The notes beneath the pieces are model-generated. The model saw only the letters and a list, made by a program, of their open reading frames with translations. It searched no databases and was not told where the DNA came from. Positions 47,145 to 55,058 of a stretch of DNA of 64,000 nt are shown here, in pieces. The position numbers were made by a program, and so were the translations under genes. The stretch's first letter is position 1. Every line of letters begins with the position of its first letter. The stretch covers positions 698,234 to 762,233 of the forward strand of contig JAHCIJ010000002.1 in NCBI GenBank assembly GCA_026129255.1, in the 5' to 3' direction. Source of the stretch: Anaerolineales bacterium (lineage in GTDB: Bacteria > Chloroflexota > Anaerolineae > Anaerolineales > UBA11579).

Positions 47145-49391
47145 CTAAATATACTTACTCGTAATCGACCCCTTCGCCTTCTTCAGCTCCGCCGGCGTAC
47201 CCTCAAACACCACCTGGCCGCCGCGGCTGCCGCCCTCCGGCCCCATGTCGATCACCCAGTCCGCATTGCGCACCACATCCATGTTGTGCTCGATCACGAT
47301 CACCGTGTTGCCGCTGTCCACCAGGCGGTGGATAATGCCCAGCAGGTGCTCCGTGTCAGACATGTGCAGGCCCGTGGTCGGCTCGTCCAGCACATAGATG
47401 CTGCCTTCTTTGTGCAGCTCGCTGGCCAGCTTGATGCGCTGGCACTCACCACCGGAGAGCGTGTTCAGCGGCTGGCCCAGCTTCAGGTAGGTCAGACCTA
47501 CGTCGGCCATGGCTTGCAGCTTGCGTTTGATCTCGGGCTGCTCAAAATAGTCCAATGCGTCCAGCACCGTCATGTCCAGCACATCAGCGATGGATTTGCC
47601 GTTCAGCAGGTAGCCCAGCACCTCGTCCTTGAAGCGCTTGCCGCCACACACTTCGCAAGGCGACTTCACCGTGTCGAAGAATGACAGTTCCGTATACACC
47701 ACACCCAGACCCTGGCAGTTCTCGCAGGCGCCCTTGGAGTTGTAGCTGAACAGCCCGGCATTCACCTTGTTGACCTTGGCGAAGACCTTGCGAATATCGT
47801 CCATCATGCCGGTGTAGGTGGCCGGGTTGGAGCGTGAGTTGGCGCCCACGGCCGACTGGTCAACCACGATCGCCTCGGGGTGCTGCGCCACGAAGGCCTG
47901 GTTGATCAGCGAGCTCTTGCCGGAACCCGCCACGCCGGTGACCGCTGTCAGCACGCCCTCAGGGATGCTGACGCTCACGTTTTTGAGGTTGTTGAGGGTC
48001 ACCTTGCTTAGCTTGAGCTGACCCTTGGCGGAGCGGAATTCCTTCTTGAGCGGCATGGCGCTCTTCATGTGCTTGCCGGTCAGCGTGTCCGCCTTCAGCA
48101 GGCCCGCATAGCTGCCTTCGTAGACGATCTTGCCGCCCTGGCTGCCGGCGCGCGGCCCCACATCCACAATGTGGTCGGCGATCTCGATTACTTGTGGGTC
48201 GTGCTCCACCACCAGCACCGTGTTGCCTTTGTCGCGGATCTTTTGCAGCATCTCGTTTAGGCGGTGCACATCACGCGGGTGCAGGCCCACGCTGGGCTCG
48301 TCAAAAATGTACATCATGTCGATCAGGCTGCTGCTCAGTTGCTTTACCAGCTTGACGCGCTGCGATTCGCCGCCCGAAAGTGTGTCCGTCTCGCGGTTGA
48401 GCGTCAGATACTCCAGCCCAATGTCGATGAGGTATTGCAAGCGCGCCGTCAGATCGTCCAGCATCGGCTTGGCTTCCGGGCTCTTGATGGCCTTGATGAT
48501 CGGCAGCAGCGCGCTCACTTCCATTGCGGAGAGGTCGGCAATGTTGTGGCCATTGATCTTGCTCATCAGCACAGACTTGTTCAAGCGCGCCCCCTTGCAG
48601 GAGGGGCAGGGGCCTTCCACCAGGAACGGGGCGATCTGCTTCTGCGTGCGCTCAGACAGCGCTTTGAGGTCACGCTTAATGTATGAACTTTCAAATTTGC
48701 GGATGATGCCTTCATAGGTGGCATTAAAGCCCTTGTCGCCAAAGCCGCTTAGCTTCACTTTGCGGTCTTTGCCATGCAGCAACAGCTCCAGCTCATCTTT
48801 GTTGTATTTGGAGAGCGGCTTGTCATTGTCGAAAAAGCCGCTGGCCTGATACAGGCCTGCCCAACTGCTAAAGCCAGGCACCAAAATTGCGCCTTCGTTG
48901 AGCGAGCGGCTCATATCCAGGATCTTGCTGGTGTCCGCTTGCAGCTTGCGGCCAAAGCCGTTGCATTCCGGGCACATGCCAAACGGTTCGTTGAATGAGA
49001 AGACGTTGGGGTAGCCCACGAACGGCTGGCCAATGCGCGAGAACAGCATGCGCAGCACGGTGTAAGTGTCGGTGATCGTGCCCATGGTGGAGTGCGAACC
49101 GCCGCCCAGGCGTTTCTGGTCCACCACCACCGCCATGCCCAGATTCTCGATGCCGTCGGCGTCCGGCTGGGTGTAGCGCGGCAGGAAGTTGCGCACGAAC
49201 AGGCTGAAGGTTTCGTACAGTTGGCGCTGCGCCTCGGTGGCGATGGTGTCGAACACGATCGATGATTTACCGGAGCCAGAGACGCCGGTAAAGATGGTCA
49301 CCTTGCGCTTGGGGATGCGTAGGCTGACATCTTTTAGGTTGTTCTCGCGTGCGCCGCGGATCTCAATGAATTCTTGTTTGGCTTCAGCCAT
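47145..49391 (-). CDS. Short UvrA-like ABC ATPase (UvrA2/drug-resistance type)
   Basis: 748 residues, about 200 fewer than repair UvrA. Two ABC modules: Walker A GVSGSGKSS and GVAGSGKSS; signatures LSGGESQRVKL and LSGGECQRIKL; Walker B MYIFDEPSVGLHPRD and YVLDEPTTGLHMSD. Zinc modules CPSCKGARL and CENCQGLG/CEVCGGKRF are kept, but the UvrB-binding and first zinc-insertion regions of UvrA are reduced. Relatives include UvrA2 and self-resistance proteins such as DrrC; their role is often antibiotic or DNA-intercalator tolerance. GAGG precedes the ATG. No uvrB or uvrC nearby. Confidence 0.86.
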   Translation of the reverse strand: MAEAKQEFIEIRGARENNLKDVSLRIPKRKVTIFTGVSGSGKSSIVFDTIATEAQRQLYETFSLFVRNFLPRYTQPDADGIENLGMAVVVDQKRLGGGSHSTMGTITDTYTVLRMLFSRIGQPFVGYPNVFSFNEPFGMCPECNGFGRKLQADTSKILDMSRSLNEGAILVPGFSSWAGLYQASGFFDNDKPLSKYNKDELELLLHGKDRKVKLSGFGDKGFNATYEGIIRKFESSYIKRDLKALSERTQKQIAPFLVEGPCPSCKGARLNKSVLMSKINGHNIADLSAMEVSALLPIIKAIKSPEAKPMLDDLTARLQYLIDIGLEYLTLNRETDTLSGGESQRVKLVKQLSSSLIDMMYIFDEPSVGLHPRDVHRLNEMLQKIRDKGNTVLVVEHDPQVIEIADHIVDVGPRAGSQGGKIVYEGSYAGLLKADTLTGKHMKSAMPLKKEFRSAKGQLKLSKVTLNNLKNVSVSIPEGVLTAVTGVAGSGKSSLINQAFVAQHPEAIVVDQSAVGANSRSNPATYTGMMDDIRKVFAKVNKVNAGLFSYNSKGACENCQGLGVVYTELSFFDTVKSPCEVCGGKRFKDEVLGYLLNGKSIADVLDMTVLDALDYFEQPEIKRKLQAMADVGLTYLKLGQPLNTLSGGECQRIKLASELHKEGSIYVLDEPTTGLHMSDTEHLLGIIHRLVDSGNTVIVIEHNMDVVRNADWVIDMGPEGGSRGGQVVFEGTPAELKKAKGSITSKYI

Positions 49392-49464
49392 GGTTCCTCT
49401 TGGTGTCTACTTTTGGGCGGATGGGGGAGTGAGTTTACCGCAAACCGGCGGGTCTGGCGCTCTA

Positions 49465-49503
49465 GGGCGGGCAAAGCGCGGCACTGCCGCGCTTTGCCTG
49501 CCC
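49465..49503. terminator. Long hairpin between the DUF1801 gene and the UvrA-like gene
   Basis: GGGCGGGCAAAGCGCGG-CACTG-CCGCGCTTTGCCTGCCC, 17-bp arms with one G-T pair, 4 nt past the stop of the DUF1801 gene (minus strand). No T-run, so termination efficiency is uncertain. Confidence 0.5.
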
Positions 49504-49506
49504 AGC

Positions 49507-49965
49507 TTACTTGCTTGCTTTGGCCGCGTTGAGCTTGACCGCCGCCAGCACCAGGGCTTTCACCCCGGCCTTGTCGATGCGGTCTTCCGGGCCGTAATCG
49601 ATGGCCCGCACTGTGCTGCTGTCCAGCCGGGTGTTGAACAGCTTCTTGGGCTCTTTGATCTGCGCCCCGCTGTGGAAGTTCAGCCGCACCGTGTTCTTGA
49701 GCACATCCACATGGCACAGGTTGCCATTGTGCACCCACACTGCCACACCTTCAGGCTGTGAGGGCTTCTTCCACTTGACCTCCTCGATGATGCCCGGGTC
49801 CGCTTTGACGATAATTTGGCGCAGCTCGGCCAGCTTCGTGCCCTTCCAAGGTTCGGCCGCCTTGATGATGGCGTCGATCTCTTTGCTGGCGTTGCCGTCT
49901 GCCGCTGCGGCTTTGGCGGCAGGCTTCTTGCCTGGGCTCTTGGCTGCACTCTTCTTAGCGGGCAT
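49507..49965 (-). CDS. DUF1801-family protein
   Basis: 152 residues: a Lys/Ala-rich, probably disordered N-terminus (about 1-25), then a DUF1801-like domain (EIDAIIKAAEPWKGTKLAEL, VKWKKPSQPEGVAVWVHNG, VRLNFHSGAQIKEPKKLFN). The family is structurally known but functionally obscure. It starts 1 nt after the stop of a second DUF1801-type gene, so the two are co-transcribed. Confidence 0.75.
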   Translation of the reverse strand: MPAKKSAAKSPGKKPAAKAAAADGNASKEIDAIIKAAEPWKGTKLAELRQIIVKADPGIIEEVKWKKPSQPEGVAVWVHNGNLCHVDVLKNTVRLNFHSGAQIKEPKKLFNTRLDSSTVRAIDYGPEDRIDKAGVKALVLAAVKLNAAKASK

Positions 49966-49966
49966 A

Positions 49967-50428
49967 TCAGCTTGTGGCCTTTTTGACCAGCTTGGTGATC
50001 TTGGCTTCTTCGGCTGCGGTGAGCTTCACTAATGCAAACGAGGCGGGCCACATGTTGCCATCATCCAACGCAGCCGAATCGTTGAAACCCAGCGTGGTAT
50101 AGCGCGTCTCAAATTTGCTGCCGGGCTGGAAGAAGAGCACCACTTTGCCGTCCTCATTGGCGTAGGCGGGCATGCCGTACCAGGTGCGTGGCAGCAGGGC
50201 GGGGGCCGCGCTGCTGATCAGCGAGTGCAGGCGCGCACACATCTTGCGCTCGGCATCTGGCAGTTTGTTGACCACATCCAGCAGCGCTTCTTCGCCCTTG
50301 GCGCGGTCTTTGCCGATGCGTTCCAGAGCTTTGAGCTCACGGGCACGCTCCTTCATCGCCGCTTTTTCGGCTGCACTAAAGCCTTCGCTCACTTTTGCGG
50401 TCTTAGTTGTCTTCTTTTGTGCGCTCAT
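49967..50428 (-). CDS. DUF1801/YdhG-like protein
   Basis: 153 residues: charged N-terminal half (EKAAMKERARELKALERIG), then PRTWYGMPAYANEDGKVVLFFQPGS and FNDSAALDDGNMWPASFALVKLT. This is the YdhG-like pattern in which a conserved Trp-Tyr-Gly-Met-Pro and an Ala-Tyr mark the fold. GGGAGG precedes the ATG. Upstream partner of the adjacent DUF1801 gene; function unknown. Confidence 0.72.
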   Translation of the reverse strand: MSAQKKTTKTAKVSEGFSAAEKAAMKERARELKALERIGKDRAKGEEALLDVVNKLPDAERKMCARLHSLISSAAPALLPRTWYGMPAYANEDGKVVLFFQPGSKFETRYTTLGFNDSAALDDGNMWPASFALVKLTAAEEAKITKLVKKATS

Positions 50429-50446
50429 ATGTCCTCCCGATTGGGG

Positions 50447-50899
50447 TTATAGATTCTCTACGTATTCGGCCAGGCCTTCCAGCGCCTGCATGGCGCCCAC
50501 GATGGCGCCGTACTTCACAGCCTGGGCATGTGCCTGGGCGCTGGGGAAGACGAGCTGCAGTGTCACCTTGGTCTTGTCGCCTTCTTCTTCGAAGAGCACA
50601 TGCGTGCGCACGGTGGTCTCTTCACTCACCACATCTGGGCTGTAGTCGTAGACCAGCTTGTTGGGCTTGTCCACTTCCACAAACGTAATGCGGAAGATCA
50701 TCTGGGTTTCGCCATAGGTTGGCGCCTGGTAACGCCACACACCGCCGGGCTTGCTCTCCCAATCCAACGTGGTGCCGCCTTTGGGCAGCCACCAGCCCTC
50801 AACGTGTTCTCTCTCAGTGAACGCATCAAACACCAGCTCGCGCGGCGCGTCAAACTCGCGTGAGGTTACGATCTCTCGGTTCTTGGTATCTTCAGTCAT
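50447..50899 (-). CDS. SRPBCC/AHSA1-family protein
   Basis: 150 residues: IVTSREFDAPRELVFDAFTEREHVEGWW, GGTTLDWESKPGGVWRY, and TKVTLQLVFPSAQAHAQAVKYG, of the Aha1-C/START-like fold. ATG 50899 is chosen for AAGGAG 8 nt upstream. It overlaps the 3' end of the ArsR-type regulator by 8 nt; this ArsR + AHSA1 pair is a frequent arrangement, and the regulator probably controls both. Confidence 0.85.
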   Translation of the reverse strand: MTEDTKNREIVTSREFDAPRELVFDAFTEREHVEGWWLPKGGTTLDWESKPGGVWRYQAPTYGETQMIFRITFVEVDKPNKLVYDYSPDVVSEETTVRTHVLFEEEGDKTKVTLQLVFPSAQAHAQAVKYGAIVGAMQALEGLAEYVENL

Positions 50900-51236
50900 T
50901 GCGGTTCTCCTTCTGAATGTTGTGCAGGTATGTGTCCAGGCGGTCAAAGTTCTCTTCCCAGTGCTGGCGATAGGTATCCAGCCAGGAAGAGGCATGCTTC
51001 AGCGGGGCGGCCTGCAGCTGCGCCGGGCGCCACTGCGCCTCGCGCCCGCGCTCGATCAGCCCGGCGCGCTCCAGCACCTTGAGGTGCTTGGTGATGGCCG
51101 GCAGGCTGATGCTGAAAGGCGCCGCCAGCTCCTTCACCGTGGCTGGCCCCTGGGCCAGGCGCGCCAACATGGCGCGCCGCGTCGGGTCAGACAAGGCGCC
51201 AAAGGTCAGGCTGAGGGTGTCGGCTTTGCTGTGCAT
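50892..51236 (-). CDS. ArsR-family transcriptional regulator
   Basis: 114 residues with the winged helix ALSDPTRRAMLARLAQGPATVKELA and SISLPAITKHLKVLERAGLI. No metal-binding Cys pair is visible, so it is likely a non-metal member of the family as usual for AHSA1-linked versions. Upstream, TTAACC-AAA-TGGTAA (51248-51262) is an imperfect inverted repeat that could be its operator. No Shine-Dalgarno before the ATG. Confidence 0.85.
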   Translation of the reverse strand: MHSKADTLSLTFGALSDPTRRAMLARLAQGPATVKELAAPFSISLPAITKHLKVLERAGLIERGREAQWRPAQLQAAPLKHASSWLDTYRQHWEENFDRLDTYLHNIQKENRND

Positions 51237-51313
51237 ACGGCTCGCTAATTAACCAAATGGTAAAATATCAAAGCTGGAATGTCAAGGGTAGCCAGATATT
51301 AATTTAGGCATGC

Positions 51314-51319
51314 TACAGT
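51314..51319 (+). promoter_or_regulatory. Extended -10 box of the lipoprotein gene, leaderless type
   Basis: TGC-TACAGT followed by 6 nt (AAGGCT) and the ATG at 51326. Confidence 0.5.
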
Positions 51320-51325
51320 AAGGCT

Positions 51326-51937
51326 ATGAGAGCGATCCATTGGGGAGTTGTGTTCGTCGTCAGCCTATGGCTGGTGGCCTGCGGCCAGGCGCAGACGCCC
51401 GAGATGCAGGGCGAGCCAGAGGGGCCGCGCATGCTGTACTTCACGCAGCGCACTGATGGGCAGCCTAGCCTGCTGGCGCCCGGCCGCCTGAGCGCCGCCC
51501 TTGGCACGCAGGCCGTGGGCGAATGGGGCGATCTGCTGATGCTGCACGCAGCCCAGCCCGCGCAGGCGATCCTTATTGACGGGGCCGCCGTTGGCCAAGT
51601 GAATGCGGAGGACCTGGCCAGGTTGTACCGCCAATGCGTGGTGTTGGCCTTCTTCAACTTGTATTCGCCAGAGGTGGCGCGCCTGGTGGACGATCCCAGT
51701 GTGCGCGCCGATGGCTGGATGGATGGCGGCGAGCCGTACTCCGGCGACTTTTACATCATTGTTCATCGCACGGTGTCTGGATCCCAAGGTGACTGTACTG
51801 GCGCTGGGCCGTCTGGCCCGCTCGGAGCCACTGGCGGCATGGGCAAGAGTCGCAGCCAGTATTCGCTGGCCAGTGAAGAAGACTTTGCTGTGTTCGTGGG
51901 CGTATTGCGTACGCACTTAGCTCAATCGCAGCCGTGA
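51326..51937 (+). CDS. Putative lipoprotein
   Basis: 203 residues. Signal peptide with lipobox LVAC at about 16-19, so lipidation at Cys19 is predicted. The mature part resembles no family I recognise; it contains SGDFYIIVHRTVSG and a Gly/Ser-rich segment. Followed after 13 nt by a small membrane protein gene that has its own -10 box. ATG placed 6 nt after TACAGT with no Shine-Dalgarno. Confidence 0.65.
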   Translation: MRAIHWGVVFVVSLWLVACGQAQTPEMQGEPEGPRMLYFTQRTDGQPSLLAPGRLSAALGTQAVGEWGDLLMLHAAQPAQAILIDGAAVGQVNAEDLARLYRQCVVLAFFNLYSPEVARLVDDPSVRADGWMDGGEPYSGDFYIIVHRTVSGSQGDCTGAGPSGPLGATGGMGKSRSQYSLASEEDFAVFVGVLRTHLAQSQP

Positions 51938-51938
51938 T

Positions 51939-51944
51939 TACAAT
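51939..51944 (+). promoter_or_regulatory. -10 box of the small membrane-protein gene, leaderless type
   Basis: TACAAT followed by 6 nt (TGCAGT) and the GTG at 51951. Confidence 0.5.
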
Positions 51945-51950
51945 TGCAGT

Positions 51951-52325
51951 GTGACTACAGACACTTTCTTTGCTTACCTCGCCGTAGCTATTTTGGCTGG
52001 CCTGACGATATTCCAGACCTTGCTCATCGCTGGCCGACCGCTTGGCCGCTTTGCCTGGGGCGGGCAGCATGATGTGCTGCCGAGCAACCTGCGCACGGGC
52101 AGCCTGATCTCCATCGTGCTCTATGTTGTGTTTGCAGTGATCATTCTGGAGCGCGCCGGGCTGATCTCTTTGAGCTTCATCCCAGGTTTTGCCATCTGGG
52201 TGCTGGCCGCCTACTTCACGCTGGGCGTATTGATGAACGCTATCTCGCGCAGCAAGCCGGAGCGCAACATCATGACGCCAGTGGCGCTGCTGCTGGCGGC
52301 GTGTTGCTACGCGCTGGCAGCCTAG
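51951..52325 (+). CDS. Small four-helix membrane protein, function unknown
   Basis: 124 residues with four hydrophobic segments (about 7-26, 52-66, 73-95, 105-123) and a polar loop GRPLGRFAWGGQHDVLPSNLR between the first two. I recognise no named family. GTG start without a Shine-Dalgarno. The stop overlaps the 3' end of the convergent kinase-like gene by 4 nt. Confidence 0.65.
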   Translation: MTTDTFFAYLAVAILAGLTIFQTLLIAGRPLGRFAWGGQHDVLPSNLRTGSLISIVLYVVFAVIILERAGLISLSFIPGFAIWVLAAYFTLGVLMNAISRSKPERNIMTPVALLLAACCYALAA

Positions 52326-52909
52326 CTGCGCACCACCAGGTCAAAAGATTGCCTGGGCTTGATGTGCTCAAAGTAATACGCTTCGCCCGCGTCCCAGCGC
52401 TGTTGCCATTCCACTTGCGCTAAGCCTTCTCTTTCGAAGAGACGGCGCCCACGCTCAGCATCCTCCGTCTCCATCAGGATGGTGAGATGTACGAGGTCTG
52501 CCAGCTCTGGCCGGCCTGAGTACACGCCGTCGATCAGCAGGATGGCTGCTGGCGACGCGCTGCGCACATCCTCGGCCAGCCCGGCGCCGGTCTCAAAGTT
52601 GAAGGGATGCCAGCGGGCGATTTGCCCGGCGAGCAGCGGCAGCAGCGCTTCGTTCCTGAGACGCTGCCAGTCCATACATAATTGCGCCTTCTGCTCCGCG
52701 CTGCGTCTGTCCCATTCGGCGGCGCTGCCGCCTGAATAGAAATCATCGCCTTGGATGAGGCAACAGTCCCCAAGACGCGCGGCTACCTGCGGCGCCAGAG
52801 TGGATTTGCCTGCACCACTGCGGCCATCCAGCGCAACAACCAGCGGGCGCTGTGTGCGCAAGGCTTGCTGAATAGCCTCGACGATTTGGTCTTCCGGCTG
52901 GCTGGGCAT
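52322..52909 (-). CDS. Uridine-kinase-like P-loop phosphotransferase
   Basis: 195 residues. Walker A GRSGAGKST (29-37), then IQGDDFYSGGSAAEWDRR (nucleoside-kinase-like DDF), LLIDGVYSGRPEL and a LID-like Arg-rich segment. Resembles the uridine kinase/phosphoribulokinase group, but the substrate is not deducible. Last of four tightly packed minus-strand genes, 6 nt after the leucine-rich repeat gene. Confidence 0.75.
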   Translation of the reverse strand: MPSQPEDQIVEAIQQALRTQRPLVVALDGRSGAGKSTLAPQVAARLGDCCLIQGDDFYSGGSAAEWDRRSAEQKAQLCMDWQRLRNEALLPLLAGQIARWHPFNFETGAGLAEDVRSASPAAILLIDGVYSGRPELADLVHLTILMETEDAERGRRLFEREGLAQVEWQQRWDAGEAYYFEHIKPRQSFDLVVRS

Positions 52910-52915
52910 GTGGGG

Positions 52916-53725
52916 CTAGATGTACACCAGGCAATTTTCTAGAACGGGTGCCGCCGAGAATTGGTTCCAGCGCAGATCAAGCTTGCGCAGGGTCTTGAGC
53001 GCGTGCAGGCTTGCGGGCAGCTCGCTGAGCTGGTTGTTGCGCAGGTCCAGATAATAGAGTTTGGCCAGCTCGCCAATGGCGGCGGGCAGGGCGGCGAGCT
53101 GGTTGCTGCGGGCGTGCAGCTCTCTAAGCGCGGCCAGCTGGCCGACTGCCTCTGGCAGCTGGCTGATCCGGTTGTTGTAGATGCGCAATTCCTGCAGGCT
53201 GCCCAGCTGGCACACGCTGTCAGGCAGGTGGCTAAATTGGTTGTCCGTCATGCTTAGGTAGGCCAGGTTGTGCAGGTCTCCAAACGCATCGGGCAGATCG
53301 TCAAGTTTGTTGTCGCTAATGTAGAGGAATTGAAGCGCATGGAGCTCACTGAGTTCGGCGGGCAGGCTGGTGAGCTGGTTGTGGGCAATGTCCAGCACTT
53401 CAAGGTTTTTCAGTTGGCCCAGCGCAGCCGGCATGCTGTGCGCCGGGGTGCCAAAAAAGAACAACTGGCGCAGCTTGCCCAGTTGGCCCACGGCGGCGGG
53501 CAGCTCGCTGAGCGAATCTTCACCCAGCGAGAGTGTTTCCAGTTCGCTAAGTTCCCAGAGCACGGCGGGCAATTGCTGCCAGCCGCAGCCGCGCAGCGAA
53601 AGCGCCGTGATGTGTTCTCCGTCCTGGCAATAGGCGATCTTGTGGGTATGCAGCTGGCTGCGCGGCACCCGCGGGATGGGCTGGCCGAGTGCTTGCTCCA
53701 GTTGCTGCACTATCGCAGTATTCAT
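52916..53725 (-). CDS. Leucine-rich repeat protein
   Basis: 269 residues. About eight tandem 23-residue LRRs from residue ~45 to ~255, of the pattern LPxxLGxLxxLxxLxxxxNQLSxLP (for example AHNQLTSLPAELSELHALQF). No signal peptide or anchor, so cytoplasmic. LRRs are protein-binding surfaces; the partner is unknown. It lies between the RSH-type hydrolase and the kinase-like gene in one operon. Confidence 0.85.
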   Translation of the reverse strand: MNTAIVQQLEQALGQPIPRVPRSQLHTHKIAYCQDGEHITALSLRGCGWQQLPAVLWELSELETLSLGEDSLSELPAAVGQLGKLRQLFFFGTPAHSMPAALGQLKNLEVLDIAHNQLTSLPAELSELHALQFLYISDNKLDDLPDAFGDLHNLAYLSMTDNQFSHLPDSVCQLGSLQELRIYNNRISQLPEAVGQLAALRELHARSNQLAALPAAIGELAKLYYLDLRNNQLSELPASLHALKTLRKLDLRWNQFSAAPVLENCLVYI

Positions 53726-53734
53726 AGGAAGCGG

Positions 53735-54157
53735 CTACTTCGCCTGCAGCGTGTTCCATGCCGCGTGATATTTTTGCAGCTTTTCTAATGAACGTGGCGT
53801 CACTTCCTTGAGGCGCAGGATGTTGCTGTTGTCTTCAAGATCGGCCAATTTCACTGTACGCGCCAGCGGGTTGTGCTTTATAGCCGCGATGTAGTCTTCG
53901 TAGCTTTGCCCATCTCGGTGGGTGAGTAGTTCCAGCGCTTCCAGTACAACGCCAGGAAAGCCCATGCGCTCCAGGTCGGCACGCGTGGTCGGCGAGTCTT
54001 CCAGCACATCATGCAGCACGGCTGCCATCATCTCCTCAGGCGTGCTCATGCGCAGCATGAGGCGCAACGGGTGCAGGATGTAGGGCGCACCGGCTTTGTC
54101 CTGCTGGCCCTGGTGTGCGCTGAGCGCCACCTGGATGGCGGTATGAACATCGGCCAT
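53735..54157 (-). CDS. HD-domain hydrolase of the RSH (alarmone hydrolase) type
   Basis: 140 residues, a standalone hydrolase domain. The RelA/SpoT hydrolase pattern is present: AHQGQQDKAGAPYILHPLRL (His29), VLHDVLED (His49-Asp50, Glu53-Asp54) and VKLADLEDN (Asp106). No synthetase domain. It therefore resembles small alarmone hydrolases (MESH1-like), which remove the 3'-pyrophosphate of (p)ppGpp; activity here is inferred. ATG 54157 is chosen, 1 nt after the DUF1684 stop; a GTG at 54184 is the alternative. Confidence 0.8.
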   Translation of the reverse strand: MADVHTAIQVALSAHQGQQDKAGAPYILHPLRLMLRMSTPEEMMAAVLHDVLEDSPTTRADLERMGFPGVVLEALELLTHRDGQSYEDYIAAIKHNPLARTVKLADLEDNSNILRLKEVTPRSLEKLQKYHAAWNTLQAK

Positions 54158-54158
54158 G

Positions 54159-54983
54159 TTAGTGTGCTCCGTCGTAGCGCTCACCGGCTTCGATCGTCAC
54201 CGCCAGCACATTGCTGGGCTGTGGCAACGGGCAGGTGGCGAATTCAGTGAAAGCGCAGGGTGGGCTGTAGAGCTTGTTCAGATCCAACACCACTTCATCA
54301 CCAGTAGGCTGCTCGCTGGTCAGGAAGCGCCCGGCGCCGTAGCTGGTCTTCCCACTCGTGCCGTCTCGCACCAGCAGGTAGTAGCTGCCATCCTCGAGCA
54401 GCTCGGCCTGTGGAGCGCAGTGCACGCCGCCGTATTCGAAGTGCAGCGCGGCGTGCATCTCGGTTTGCAACTGCGCGCCGGTGATGTCATCCCGCAGCAC
54501 GCGTACGGGCGGATCGTAGCGCTCAATGCGCGCAACCAGCTGGGCGGCCGGATCCGGCGGGAACCACACCCGGCCAGTCGCCGTTTGGCGTTCCCGCCGC
54601 TGCGGGTCCCACACGCGTAGAGCAAACTTGTTTGCTCTACGCAACACCAGCAGGCGCACATCCTCCCAGAAGAGGAAAGTGGGCTGTTCGGCATGGTCGT
54701 CCTGCAGCAGAGTTGCGCCGTGCACCGCGTGCTCGTCGATGCGCAACGCGGCGCCAGGCGCCGGGTGCAAGGTCACCTGGCCCCCAGCCAGCCACAGGCT
54801 GCCGAGGGCAGCCGGAGCGCGGGCGGGCAGCTGGACGACGCTGCCGGGCGCGCTGCCCAGGCTGTTCTCGCCATCTTCCAGCCAGAATAGGCCGGTGAGG
54901 GCCAGCCAGCCGTAGGGGGCGCGCAGGCGCTCGCCCATGTCTTCGCGCCAGGCGGATAGAGTCGAAAGGTGGTCTGAGTTCAT
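54159..54983 (-). CDS. DUF1684 family protein
   Basis: 274 residues. SAWREDMGERLRAPYGWLALTGLFWLEDGENSLGS at the start is the DUF1684 hallmark region, and the end LDLNKLYSPPCAFTEFATCPLPQPSN, with KLYSPPCA and CPLPQP, is the strongest signature. Function unknown. A perfect 13-bp palindrome (54615-54642) lies inside the coding region. First gene of a four-gene operon. Confidence 0.85.
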   Translation of the reverse strand: MNSDHLSTLSAWREDMGERLRAPYGWLALTGLFWLEDGENSLGSAPGSVVQLPARAPAALGSLWLAGGQVTLHPAPGAALRIDEHAVHGATLLQDDHAEQPTFLFWEDVRLLVLRRANKFALRVWDPQRRERQTATGRVWFPPDPAAQLVARIERYDPPVRVLRDDITGAQLQTEMHAALHFEYGGVHCAPQAELLEDGSYYLLVRDGTSGKTSYGAGRFLTSEQPTGDEVVLDLNKLYSPPCAFTEFATCPLPQPSNVLAVTIEAGERYDGAH

Positions 54984-55058
54984 CGCAAGAAACTTCGGTC
55001 GCTTAGTCGGTTGGTCTGACTGTTTTTGACCAAGCAACTACCCGACAGATCCTGTCGT

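Noticed and set aside
52322..54983. Four-gene operon considered as an anti-phage system
   Set aside because: LRR and nucleotide enzymes invite the idea, but there is no effector (nuclease, membrane pore, toxin) and no defence neighbour.
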